Positions 1-5,310 of a stretch of DNA of 5,841 nucleotides are shown in pieces. Position numbers and translations under genes: made by a program. This DNA is from Dysgonamonadaceae bacterium (GTDB taxonomy: Bacteria > Bacteroidota > Bacteroidia > Bacteroidales > Azobacteroidaceae), in NCBI GenBank assembly GCA_031261015.1, contig JAISKG010000209.1, positions 1-5,841 of the forward strand, read 5' to 3'. Each line of letters begins with the position of its first letter. Position 1 is the first letter of the stretch. The notes beneath the pieces were generated by a model that saw nothing but the letters and a program-made list of their open reading frames with translations, did no database searches and was not told the DNA's origin.

Positions 1-171
1 AAAAAGTTAGTATTATTTGCCGTTGTCGTTGCAGGCGTAGCTTTAAGCTCTTGCAAAAAAGAAGCTGCTCCGATTGTAGATGAAGAACAAAAAATCGAAG
101 AAACTGTAGTTAATGACTCTACTGTCATTATTACCGATTCTACTACAATTGTTGTTGATTCTATCAAGTAA
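1..171 (+). CDS. Small secreted lipoprotein, 5'-truncated
   Basis: The window opens inside a reading frame of 56 visible residues ending in TAA. It begins Lys-Lys, then a hydrophobic stretch (about residues 3-14) and a lipobox L-S-S-C with the lipidated cysteine at visible residue 18. This is a complete type II signal peptide lacking only the initiating Met and perhaps one or two residues. The mature part is about 39 residues, acidic, and rich in Thr, Val, Ile, Ser and Asp, with alternating patterns such as DSTTIVVDSIK that suggest beta structure or an extended tail. Lys-Lys-Glu follows the cysteine, loosely like the charged export signals of Bacteroidota surface lipoproteins, so the outer membrane is a reasonable location. 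Small lipoproteins of this style are common in Bacteroidota, but I cannot assign a function. A terminator follows at once, so the gene is transcribed separately from rplM. The frame and lipobox are clear; the role is unknown. Confidence 0.8.
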   Translation, partial: KKLVLFAVVVAGVALSSCKKEAAPIVDEEQKIEETVVNDSTVIITDSTTIVVDSIK

Positions 172-198
172 TTAACCCTCTAAGCGACATTTCAAATG

Positions 199-236
199 AG
201 CTATCTCAAAAATTGAGGTAGCTTTTTTTTGTTTTT
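199..236 (+). terminator. Intrinsic terminator after the lipoprotein gene
   Basis: A 10-bp stem (199-208 with 214-223, one G-T wobble) closes a 5-nt loop. Eight T residues follow at 223-230, then a G and five more T. It lies 28 nt after the lipoprotein stop codon and fits a rho-independent terminator. Its T-tract also carries the -33 element of the next promoter. Confidence 0.88.
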
Positions 237-258
237 AAGAAAATAAAGCGTAACTTTG
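228..258 (+). promoter_or_regulatory. Bacteroidota-type promoter for rplM-rpsI(-rpsB-tsf)
   Basis: TTTG at 228-231 (-33 box) is followed by exactly 19 nt and then TAACTTTG at 251-258 (-7 box). This matches the TTG-N(about 19-21)-TAnnTTTG consensus of the Bacteroidota primary sigma factor. Transcription should begin a few bases after 258, giving a leader of about 120 nt before the GTG start of rplM. The -33 box overlaps the T-tract of the preceding terminator. Confidence 0.82.
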
Positions 259-295
259 CACGCCGATTATTATTCAAAGATGTAAGTATTTGATT

Positions 296-364
296 ATGAC
301 CTTTTTATTCCGTATTGCCTTCAAGAGCAAAAAGAGGAAAATGAATCAAACGCTTGATTATTAA
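296..364 (+). promoter_or_regulatory. 5' leader of rplM with two hairpins; candidate L13 operator
   Basis: The region between the promoter and the rplM start is long for an organism with compact leaders. I see two possible folds. In the first, 300-306 pairs with 331-337 (7 bp, one G-T) and stacks on TTGC/GCAA (315-318 with 327-330), leaving an 8-nt bulge on the 5' side. The second is a perfect 6-bp hairpin with a 4-nt loop (344-349 with 354-359). The segment also contains a 22-codon frame starting at ATG 296 and ending at TAA 362-364, with a basic middle (KSKKRKM). In E. coli and Firmicutes, L13 leaders control rplM-rpsI, so an autogenous operator here is plausible. I do not recognise a catalogued motif by eye, and short hairpins arise by chance. 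Confidence 0.4.
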
Positions 365-386
365 CTAACAAAAAAAATTACAAACA

Positions 387-842
387 GTGGATACGTTAAG
401 TTATAAAACACTTTCCGCCAATCGGGCAACCGTTACGAAAGAATGGGTGGTCGTGGATGCCGCAGGACAGCACGCAGGCCGCTTGGGCGCTAAAGTAGCG
501 AAACTTTTAAGAGGAAAGTACAAACCCAATTTTACTCCTCATGTGGATTGCGGCGATAATGTGATTGTTATCAATGCCGAACAAATCGTTTTAACGGGAA
601 ATAAATGGACTGATCGCATTTACCTTTCCTACACCGGCTATCCGGGCGGACAACGGGAGAATACGCCCGCTTCTCTGATGAAAAAAGGAAGCGATCGCCT
701 TCTGAAAAAAGTAATTAAAGGTATGCTTCCTAAAAATCGTTTGGGAGATCAATTGCTGCGAAACCTTTATGTTTATGGCGGCAGCGAGCACAAACATGAA
801 GCGCAACAACCTAAATCAATTGATATTAATTCACTCAAATAA
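387..842 (+). CDS. rplM: Large-subunit ribosomal protein L13 (uL13)
   Basis: This 151-residue protein is an early-assembly 23S rRNA-binding protein of the 50S subunit. It shows the L13 hallmarks: the GRLGAKVAKLLRGKYKPNFT block (residues 31-50) followed by PHVDCGDNVIVINA (51-64), YTGYPGG (82-88), KGMLPKNRLG (111-120) and the C-terminal GGSEHKHEAQQP (131-142). The length is near the family norm of about 142-150, with a short N-terminal extension, MDTLSYKT, that I associate with Bacteroidia. The start is GTG: an in-frame TAA lies at 366-368, no in-frame ATG occurs until Met98, and the conserved extension begins right after the GTG. No Shine-Dalgarno sequence precedes it, only an A-rich tract, as is usual in Bacteroidota. 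It is the first gene of its operon, with rpsI 4 nt downstream, and its leader may carry an autogenous control site. Confidence 0.98.
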   Translation: MDTLSYKTLSANRATVTKEWVVVDAAGQHAGRLGAKVAKLLRGKYKPNFTPHVDCGDNVIVINAEQIVLTGNKWTDRIYLSYTGYPGGQRENTPASLMKKGSDRLLKKVIKGMLPKNRLGDQLLRNLYVYGGSEHKHEAQQPKSIDINSLK

Positions 843-846
843 CAAC

Positions 847-1233
847 ATGGAAGTAGTAAATGCATTAGGAAGACGTAAAGCTGCGATTGCCCGCGTTTAC
901 GTCAAAGAAGGATCGGGAAAAATCCTGATCAATAAGCGCGAATTTGAAACTTATTTCCCCTCTCCGATATTGCAATATGTTGTACGACAACCGCTGAATA
1001 AATTAGGCGTTTCCGAGCAATACGACATTACCATTAATTTAAAAGGAGGCGGATACAAAGGACAATCGGAAGCTGCCCGCTTGGGTATCGCCCGCGCATT
1101 GGTAAAAATCAATCCGGAAGACAAATCGGCTCTGCGTTCGGAAGGCTTCATGACCCGCGACCCGCGCGAAGTGGAAAGAAAAAAACCGGGAAGACCCAAA
1201 GCTCGCAAACGTTTCCAATTCTCGAAACGTTAA
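847..1233 (+). CDS. rpsI: Small-subunit ribosomal protein S9 (uS9)
   Basis: This 128-residue protein belongs to the head of the 30S subunit; its basic C-terminal tail reaches the P-site tRNA. Recognisable blocks are NALGRRKAAIARVYV (5-19), the family signature GGGYKGQSEAARLGIARAL (67-85), the FMTRDPREVERKKPGRPKAR stretch (101-120) and the C-terminal KRFQFSKR ending in the conserved Lys-Arg. The length matches the usual 128-130 residues. The chosen ATG at 847 is 4 nt after the rplM stop; an alternative in-frame ATG at 769 lies inside rplM and would add 26 residues not found in S9. Pairing with rplM is conserved across most bacteria, and the tight spacing indicates co-translation. There is no Shine-Dalgarno motif. 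Confidence 0.98.
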   Translation: MEVVNALGRRKAAIARVYVKEGSGKILINKREFETYFPSPILQYVVRQPLNKLGVSEQYDITINLKGGGYKGQSEAARLGIARALVKINPEDKSALRSEGFMTRDPREVERKKPGRPKARKRFQFSKR

Positions 1234-1235
1234 AC

Positions 1236-1300
1236 AATTGAAAAGGAGAAAGGAAAATGGAGAAAGGAGGAAGAGAATTTTCAACTTTCAATTTTCAATT
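1236..1300 (+). repeat. Imperfect inverted repeat in a purine/pyrimidine block after rpsI
   Basis: Directly after the rpsI stop, AATTGAAAA (1236-1244) pairs perfectly with 1292-1300. After a small internal loop, GAAAG (1248-1252) pairs with CTTTC (1285-1289), leaving a 32-nt loop. The left side is a 38-nt purine run (1240-1277) interrupted only by T1258, and it contains GGAGAAAGG twice (1245-1253 and 1259-1267). No T-tract follows the stem, so it does not look like a normal terminator. It may be a transcript-processing or stability element, or simply expanded simple-sequence DNA. Confidence 0.5.
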
Positions 1301-1305
1301 CTCAA
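1278..1305 (+). repeat. Heptamer tandem repeat, four units
   Basis: Four consecutive 7-nt units with consensus YTYTCAA occupy 1278-1284, 1285-1291, 1292-1298 and 1299-1305, followed by TTT. Each unit differs from TTTTCAA by at most one base. A 7-nt period cannot keep a reading frame, which supports a noncoding origin. This resembles the simple heptamer repeats scattered in intergenic DNA of some bacteria; whether it recurs elsewhere in this genome cannot be seen here. Confidence 0.7.
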
Positions 1306-1314
1306 TTTACCAAG

Positions 1315-1376
1315 TTTAGTATCTAAATCGGTAGGACTTATCCGGTAAGTAATTATCAGGATAGCTACCTAAAGAT
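1315..1376 (+). promoter_or_regulatory. Foldable leader upstream of rpsB; candidate S2 operator
   Basis: This segment ends 39 nt before the rpsB start. ATCT (1321-1324) can pair with AGAT (1373-1376), GGTAG (1330-1334) with CTACC (1365-1369), and TATCC (1339-1343) with GGATA (1359-1363), giving one long nested hairpin with a 15-nt loop. Competing folds are ACTTA/TAAGT (1336-1340 with 1346-1350) and TTTAG/CTAAA (1315-1319 with 1323-1327). Mutually exclusive helices are typical of regulatory leaders. In E. coli, S2 represses its own rpsB-tsf mRNA through an upstream site, so the position is right for the same role. I found no TAnnTTTG promoter in 1234-1415, so the segment probably lies within the rplM transcript. 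The helices are by eye, without covariation support. Confidence 0.42.
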
Positions 1377-1415
1377 TGAACAAAAAAGAAAGTAAACAAA
1401 TTTAAACAGTAAAAA

Positions 1416-2255
1416 ATGTCAAGAGTATCATTTGATCAATTATTGGAAGCCGGCTCCCATTTCGGACACTTGAAAAGAAAATGGAATCCCGCCATGGCTC
1501 CTTACATCTTTATGGAACGTAACGGTATCCATATCATCGACTTACATAAAACGGTAGTTAAAATAGACGAGGCCGCATCCGCACTGAAACAAGTCGCTAA
1601 ATCGGGACGAAAAATTTTATTCGTATCTACTAAAAAACAAGCGAAACAAGTCGTTGCCGACAGAGCAATTTCAGTAGGAATGCCTTACGTAACGGAACGT
1701 TGGCCGGGCGGTATGTTAACCAATTTTCCAACCATCCGGAAAGCGGTTAAAAAAATGACGACTATCGACAAAATGGAAAAAGACGGAACGTTTGGTCAAT
1801 TATCCAAACGCGAACGTTTACAAATCACCCGCCAACGGGCAAAATTGGAAAAGAACTTAGGTTCAATCGCCGATTTGAACCGTTTGCCGTCGGCTCTTTT
1901 CGTCATCGACGTGATGAAAGAACACATTGCCGTAGCTGAAGCTAATCGTTTGGGTATCCCTGTATTCGCAATCGTTGACACCAACTCCGATCCGAACAGT
2001 GTAGATTTCGTAATTCCGGCAAACGATGATGCAACCAAATCCATCGAAGTGATTTTGGAAGCTGTTTGCAACGCTATCAACGAAGGTTTGGAAGAACGCA
2101 AAGTTGAAAAAGTCGATACGGAAAGTGAAGAACAAGTGCCCGCGCGCAGAGAAAGAAAAGCGAAAACCGTAAGGAAAGTTGTTATCGCCAAAGACGACGA
2201 AGAAGCGCTCAACGCTAATGTCGCAAGTAAATTTGTAAAAAAAGAAGAAGAATAA
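1416..2255 (+). CDS. rpsB: Small-subunit ribosomal protein S2 (uS2)
   Basis: This 279-residue protein is a late-assembling 30S component at the head-body junction. Conserved S2 blocks appear in order: LLEAGSHFGHLKRKWNPAMAPYIF split around residues 9-32, HIIDLHKT (39-46), ILFVSTKKQA (67-76), the RWPGGMLTNF motif (95-104), and the second signature running from DVMKEHIAVAEANRLG (165-180) into NSDPNSVDFVIPANDD (190-205). The core ends near residue 225. A charged tail of about 54 residues follows, rich in Glu, Lys and Arg, so the protein is longer than the 241 residues of E. coli; such tails are common in Bacteroidota. The ATG at 1416 follows an A-rich tract without Shine-Dalgarno. rpsB-tsf is a nearly universal bacterial pair, with a 23-nt gap here. 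Confidence 0.98.
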   Translation: MSRVSFDQLLEAGSHFGHLKRKWNPAMAPYIFMERNGIHIIDLHKTVVKIDEAASALKQVAKSGRKILFVSTKKQAKQVVADRAISVGMPYVTERWPGGMLTNFPTIRKAVKKMTTIDKMEKDGTFGQLSKRERLQITRQRAKLEKNLGSIADLNRLPSALFVIDVMKEHIAVAEANRLGIPVFAIVDTNSDPNSVDFVIPANDDATKSIEVILEAVCNAINEGLEERKVEKVDTESEEQVPARRERKAKTVRKVVIAKDDEEALNANVASKFVKKEEE

Positions 2256-2278
2256 TACATTAAAAAAAAGAAAAAAAT

Positions 2279-3103
2279 ATGGCAGTAACAATGGCTGATA
2301 TTCAGCATTTGCGCAAAATGACAGGCGCCGGAATGATGGACTGTAAAAACGCACTCAACGAAGCTGAAGGCAATTTCGATACCGCAGTAGAAATTATCCG
2401 TAAAAAAGGACAGGCAGTCGCTGCGAAACGCGAAGACCGCGAAGCTTCCGAAGGTTGCGTATTAGCTGCGACTCAAGGCGATTTCGCCGCTATCGTAGCA
2501 GTGAAATGCGAAACCGATTTCGTAGCTAAAGGCCCTGATTTTATCGGGTTGACCCGCAATATTTTGGATGCCGCCCTGGCCCACAAACCCGCTACAACGG
2601 AAGAATTATTAAGCGCTCTGATCGACGGCCGTCCGGTTTCGGAATGGATCACCGACCGCATCGGCGTTACCGGCGAGAAAATGGAATTAGGCGCTTACGA
2701 ATATTTGACGGCTCCGAGTACCATCGCTTATATCCATCCGGGAAATAAATTGGCGACTATCGTCGGTTTCAATCAAGCCGGAGTGGAAAATCAAGTAGCC
2801 AAGGATGTGGCAATGCAAGTAGCTGCAATGAATCCCATCAGTGTGGATACCGATACAGTTCCCGCTGAAATCATCGAAAGAGAAAAGAAAATCGCTCGCG
2901 AAAAAGCCATTGAACAAGGCAAACCCGAAGCGATTTTGGATCGCATTGCCGAAGGCGCGTTGCAAAAATATTACAAAGACTATACGTTGTTGTCGCAGGA
3001 ATTTATCAAAGATTCCAAGTTGACAATCGGCGAATATCTGAAAAAGCAAAACAAAGACCTGACGGTCAACGCTTTCAGGCGAGTCAATTTGAATGTAGAA
3101 TAA
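2279..3103 (+). CDS. tsf: Elongation factor Ts
   Basis: EF-Ts is the cytosolic nucleotide-exchange factor that releases GDP from EF-Tu. The 274-residue product has the N-terminal UBA-like module with IQHLRKMTGAGMMDCKNAL (8-26) and the AVEIIRKKG motif (36-44). The CETDFVAK segment follows (77-84); its TDFV residues contact the EF-Tu nucleotide site in the E. coli complex. After that come HPGNKLATIVGF (153-164), VAMQVAAMNP (177-186) and the C-terminal LLSQEFIKDSKLTIGEYL (237-254). The length fits the shorter Bacteroidota form (E. coli has 283). I chose the first ATG (MAVTMADI); Met5 at 2291 is a possible alternative. The leader before it is almost pure A. The frame ends with TAA and has a second in-frame TAA two codons later, then a terminator closes the operon. 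Confidence 0.98.
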   Translation: MAVTMADIQHLRKMTGAGMMDCKNALNEAEGNFDTAVEIIRKKGQAVAAKREDREASEGCVLAATQGDFAAIVAVKCETDFVAKGPDFIGLTRNILDAALAHKPATTEELLSALIDGRPVSEWITDRIGVTGEKMELGAYEYLTAPSTIAYIHPGNKLATIVGFNQAGVENQVAKDVAMQVAAMNPISVDTDTVPAEIIEREKKIAREKAIEQGKPEAILDRIAEGALQKYYKDYTLLSQEFIKDSKLTIGEYLKKQNKDLTVNAFRRVNLNVE

Positions 3104-3134
3104 GAATAAGTTTTTGTATAAATAATAGTATCAG

Positions 3135-3163
3135 AAAACCGGCTTGGGAAAGTCGGTTTTTTT
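3135..3163 (+). terminator. Intrinsic terminator after tsf
   Basis: An 11-bp stem (3135-3145 with 3150-3160, one G-T wobble) closes a GGGA tetraloop. T residues run from 3157 to 3163. It begins 32 nt after the tsf stop and ends the translation operon. The hairpin also contains the -33 box of the metF promoter. Confidence 0.92.
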
Positions 3164-3173
3164 CGTACCTTTG
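3143..3173 (+). promoter_or_regulatory. Bacteroidota-type promoter for metF-holB-ricT
   Basis: CTTG (3143-3146) supplies the -33 TTG, followed by exactly 19 nt and TACCTTTG (3166-3173) as the -7 box, the same spacing as the rplM promoter. Transcription should begin around 3180, leaving a leader of only about 20 nt before the metF ATG at 3199. The -33 box lies at the apex of the tsf terminator hairpin. Confidence 0.83.
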
Positions 3174-3198
3174 TTCTTAAATTCGATAAACAATTACA

Positions 3199-4152
3199 AT
3201 GAGTTTAATTGATCTTTTAAAAAACAATACAAAAACAGCGTTTTCTTTTGAAATTTTGCCGCCCTTGAAAGGAAACAGTTTTACTAAAGTATGTAATATT
3301 ATTGATAAATTACGGGAGTTTAATCCGAAATATATTAATATTACTACGCATCACAGCGAAAATATCTACAAGGAAACGGAAAACGGATTATTGAAAAAAA
3401 TCAATGTTCGTAAACGGCCGGGAACAGTAGCGATCGCGGCTGCTATTCAAAATAAATACAAGATTACAGCGGTTCCGCACATTATTTGCAAGGGTTTTAC
3501 CAAGGAAGAAACGGAATATGCTTTGATCGATCTGCAATTTTTGGGCGTTAACGACTTGCTGCTGCTGCGCGGCGACGCCAACAAATTGGAAAAAGATCAG
3601 ATCGCGCCGGGTCATGGTCACGACCACACGACGGGATTGATAGAACAAGTCAATCAATACAATCAAGGCATTGATTTGGAAGGAAATCAGTTTGAAAAAC
3701 CAATCGTTCCCTTCTCTTACGGCGTGGCTTGTTATCCCGAAAAACACGAAGAAGCGCCCAACATGGCATCCGACATTGCGTTCCTGAAACAAAAAATTGC
3801 AATGGGTGCCGAATACGCCGTTACTCAAATGTTTTTCGATAATCAAAAATATTTTGCGTTTATTGAACGATGTCGGCAGGAAAACATCACGGCGCCGATT
3901 ATTCCGGGCATCAAACCGATTGTTTTTTTGGATCAACTCGTTGCTTTGCCGAAGATTTTCCGGACGGATATTCCGGGAGCTTTAGCCGACGAATTACGCC
4001 GTTGCAAATCCGACGAAGAAGCGAAACAAGTCGGCATCGAATGGAGCATTCAACAATGCCGGGAGTTGATAAATTATGGCGTACCGAGCCTGCATTTCTA
4101 TACGCTCATGGCAACCGACAGTATTTGCAAAATCGCAAAAGCTATTTATTGA
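3199..4152 (+). CDS. metF: 5,10-methylenetetrahydrofolate reductase
   Basis: This FAD-dependent cytosolic enzyme reduces 5,10-methylene-THF to 5-methyl-THF, the methyl donor for methionine synthesis. The 317-residue protein has a single TIM-barrel catalytic domain as in bacterial MetF. Visible active-site blocks are FSFEILPP (15-22, Glu18 matching the catalytic Glu of E. coli FEFFPP), NITTHH (47-52), LLLLRGD (120-126, Asp126 at the folate- and flavin-binding Asp position), VTQMFFD (208-214, with the conserved Gln210), IIPGIKPI (234-241) and PSLHFYTLM (296-304). After the RGD motif comes a histidine-rich loop, GHGHDHTT (138-145), and an insert to about residue 170, longer than in E. coli (296 residues); I believe similar inserts occur in other Bacteroidota. 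It starts with ATG, has its own promoter just after the tsf terminator, and ends in TGA directly against the holB ATG. Confidence 0.95.
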   Translation: MSLIDLLKNNTKTAFSFEILPPLKGNSFTKVCNIIDKLREFNPKYINITTHHSENIYKETENGLLKKINVRKRPGTVAIAAAIQNKYKITAVPHIICKGFTKEETEYALIDLQFLGVNDLLLLRGDANKLEKDQIAPGHGHDHTTGLIEQVNQYNQGIDLEGNQFEKPIVPFSYGVACYPEKHEEAPNMASDIAFLKQKIAMGAEYAVTQMFFDNQKYFAFIERCRQENITAPIIPGIKPIVFLDQLVALPKIFRTDIPGALADELRRCKSDEEAKQVGIEWSIQQCRELINYGVPSLHFYTLMATDSICKIAKAIY

Positions 4153-5277
4153 ATGTTGTTTAAAGAAATCATCGGACAGGAAGCGGCCAAACGGCGACTG
4201 ATTCAATCAGTGCAGGAAGGTTTTATTCCTCACGCGCGGTTGATTTCGGGCAAGGAAGGAACAGGAACGCTTCCGATCGCTTTGGCCTACGCGCGCTATT
4301 TGCATTGCACGAACCGGCAAAATGACGATGCTTGCGGAACTTGCGCCAGCTGTCAGAAATTCAATAAATTATCCCATCCCGATTTGCATTTTGTTTTCCC
4401 GATTGTTAATAAAAAAGGGAAAACAAATACGGTTTGCGACGATTTCTTAAAAGAATGGCGAGCTTTCCTTTCGGGAAATGCCTACTTTAATCTATCCGAT
4501 TGGCTGACTTACATTTCCGCCGAAAACGCGCAAGGATTGATCTACGCCCGCGAAGCCGACGAAATTCTGCACAAACTCAATCTGAAAGCATACGAATCGG
4601 AATATAAAATATTGATCGTTTGGTTGCCCGAAAAAATGCACGAAACGGCTGCTAACAAACTTTTGAAACTCATCGAAGAACCGCCGGAAAAAACCGTTTT
4701 CCTGCTGATTTCCGAAGATCCCGAAAAAGTGATCGGAACGATCCGGTCGCGCGCGCAAAGCTTTCCTGTTCCGCCGATTACACCGGAAGATTTGACGCAA
4801 GCAATCAAAGAAAAATACCAACTTTCGGACGAAGATGCTCAATCGGTCGCCCATCTCGCCGGCGGCAGTTACTTAAACGCCGCTAATCTGATAGACACGC
4901 GCGAAGAAATGGCGATTTATCTCGATCTTTTTATCATCATTATGCGTAATTCGTGGAAACGCGACATCGTAAACATCAAAGCGAAAGCCGATTACTTCGC
5001 TTCTTTAGGCCGCGACAAGCAAAAAAACTTTTTGACTTATGCTCAACGATTGGTTCGCGAAAATTTCTTTCTGCGTCTGCAAATGCCGGAAATCAATTAC
5101 CTGAGTCGCCCGGAAGTCGAGTTTTCCATGAATTTTTTTCCATACGTTAACGAAAAAAATGTTGTTGATTTTATGGAAGAATTGGCTTTGGCCGAACAAC
5201 ACATTGAACAAAACGTTAATCCACGCATGGTCTTTTTCGATTTATCGGTAAAAATTGCAGTTTTGCTAAAAAAATAG
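4153..5277 (+). CDS. holB: DNA polymerase III clamp-loader subunit delta-prime
   Basis: The 374-residue protein belongs to the delta-prime/DnaX group of AAA+ clamp-loader subunits, which load the sliding clamp at the replication fork. Evidence is the N-terminal IIGQEAAKRRLIQSV (6-20), a P-loop position GKEGTGT (33-39) and a zinc module with Cys52, Cys61, Cys64 and Cys67. The diagnostic AANKLLKLIEEPPEKTVFLLIS segment spans residues 166-187, and the SRC-like motif I-R-S-R-A (197-201) keeps the arginine-finger Arg200. The P-loop lysine is replaced by Thr39 and the Walker B region reads ILIVWLPEKM, so it probably does not hydrolyse ATP itself, as in E. coli delta-prime. A Bacteroidota-style insert of about 50 residues (80-130) follows the zinc module. 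The ATG directly follows the metF TGA, suggesting translational coupling. The fit to delta-prime is better than to DnaX, which would have an intact P-loop. Confidence 0.9.
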   Translation: MLFKEIIGQEAAKRRLIQSVQEGFIPHARLISGKEGTGTLPIALAYARYLHCTNRQNDDACGTCASCQKFNKLSHPDLHFVFPIVNKKGKTNTVCDDFLKEWRAFLSGNAYFNLSDWLTYISAENAQGLIYAREADEILHKLNLKAYESEYKILIVWLPEKMHETAANKLLKLIEEPPEKTVFLLISEDPEKVIGTIRSRAQSFPVPPITPEDLTQAIKEKYQLSDEDAQSVAHLAGGSYLNAANLIDTREEMAIYLDLFIIIMRNSWKRDIVNIKAKADYFASLGRDKQKNFLTYAQRLVRENFFLRLQMPEINYLSRPEVEFSMNFFPYVNEKNVVDFMEELALAEQHIEQNVNPRMVFFDLSVKIAVLLKK

Positions 5278-5302
5278 TACCTTCGCCAATTGAATTTTGG
5301 CG
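5255..5302 (+). promoter_or_regulatory. Possible internal promoter and hairpin before ricT
   Basis: TTG (5255-5257), then 20 nt, then TACCTTCG (5278-5285) resembles the Bacteroidota promoter with one mismatch in the -7 box. Overlapping it is a perfect 6-bp hairpin CGCCAA/TTGGCG (5284-5289 with 5297-5302) with a 7-nt loop, ending 8 nt before the ricT ATG. No T-tract follows, so it is not a terminator. The region could give ricT extra transcription or tune its translation. Both elements are weak and ricT can be read from the metF promoter. Confidence 0.35.
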
Positions 5303-5310
5303 ATCAAAAC

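Noticed and set aside
769..846. In-frame N-terminal extension of rpsI from ATG 769.
   Set aside because: The 26 extra residues overlap rplM in another frame and have no counterpart in S9; the ATG at 847 gives the standard length and N-terminus.
1257..1319. A 20-codon frame starting at ATG 1257 after purine-rich AAGGAG-like sequence.
   Set aside because: It runs through the purine tract and the 7-nt repeat, whose period breaks coding logic, and Bacteroidota rarely use Shine-Dalgarno motifs. The purine match is explained by the simple sequence.
1234..1415. Search for a separate rpsB promoter of the TAnnTTTG type.
   Set aside because: None of the TA-starting octamers in the gap matches the -7 consensus, so I did not annotate one; a non-consensus promoter cannot be excluded.
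1796..2354. Two long open frames on the - strand opposite the end of rpsB and the start of tsf.
   Set aside because: They are antisense to well-identified genes and their Phe/Ser-rich composition mirrors the Glu/Lys-rich sense strand.
3388..3936. A 182-residue open frame on the - strand within metF.
   Set aside because: It is complementary to a conserved enzyme, has low-complexity Phe/Arg/Asn composition and shows no recognisable domain.
3797..4163. Overlapping + strand frames inside the 3' part of metF.
   Set aside because: They are alternative frames of the metF coding sequence; the main frame carries the conserved catalytic motifs up to the end.
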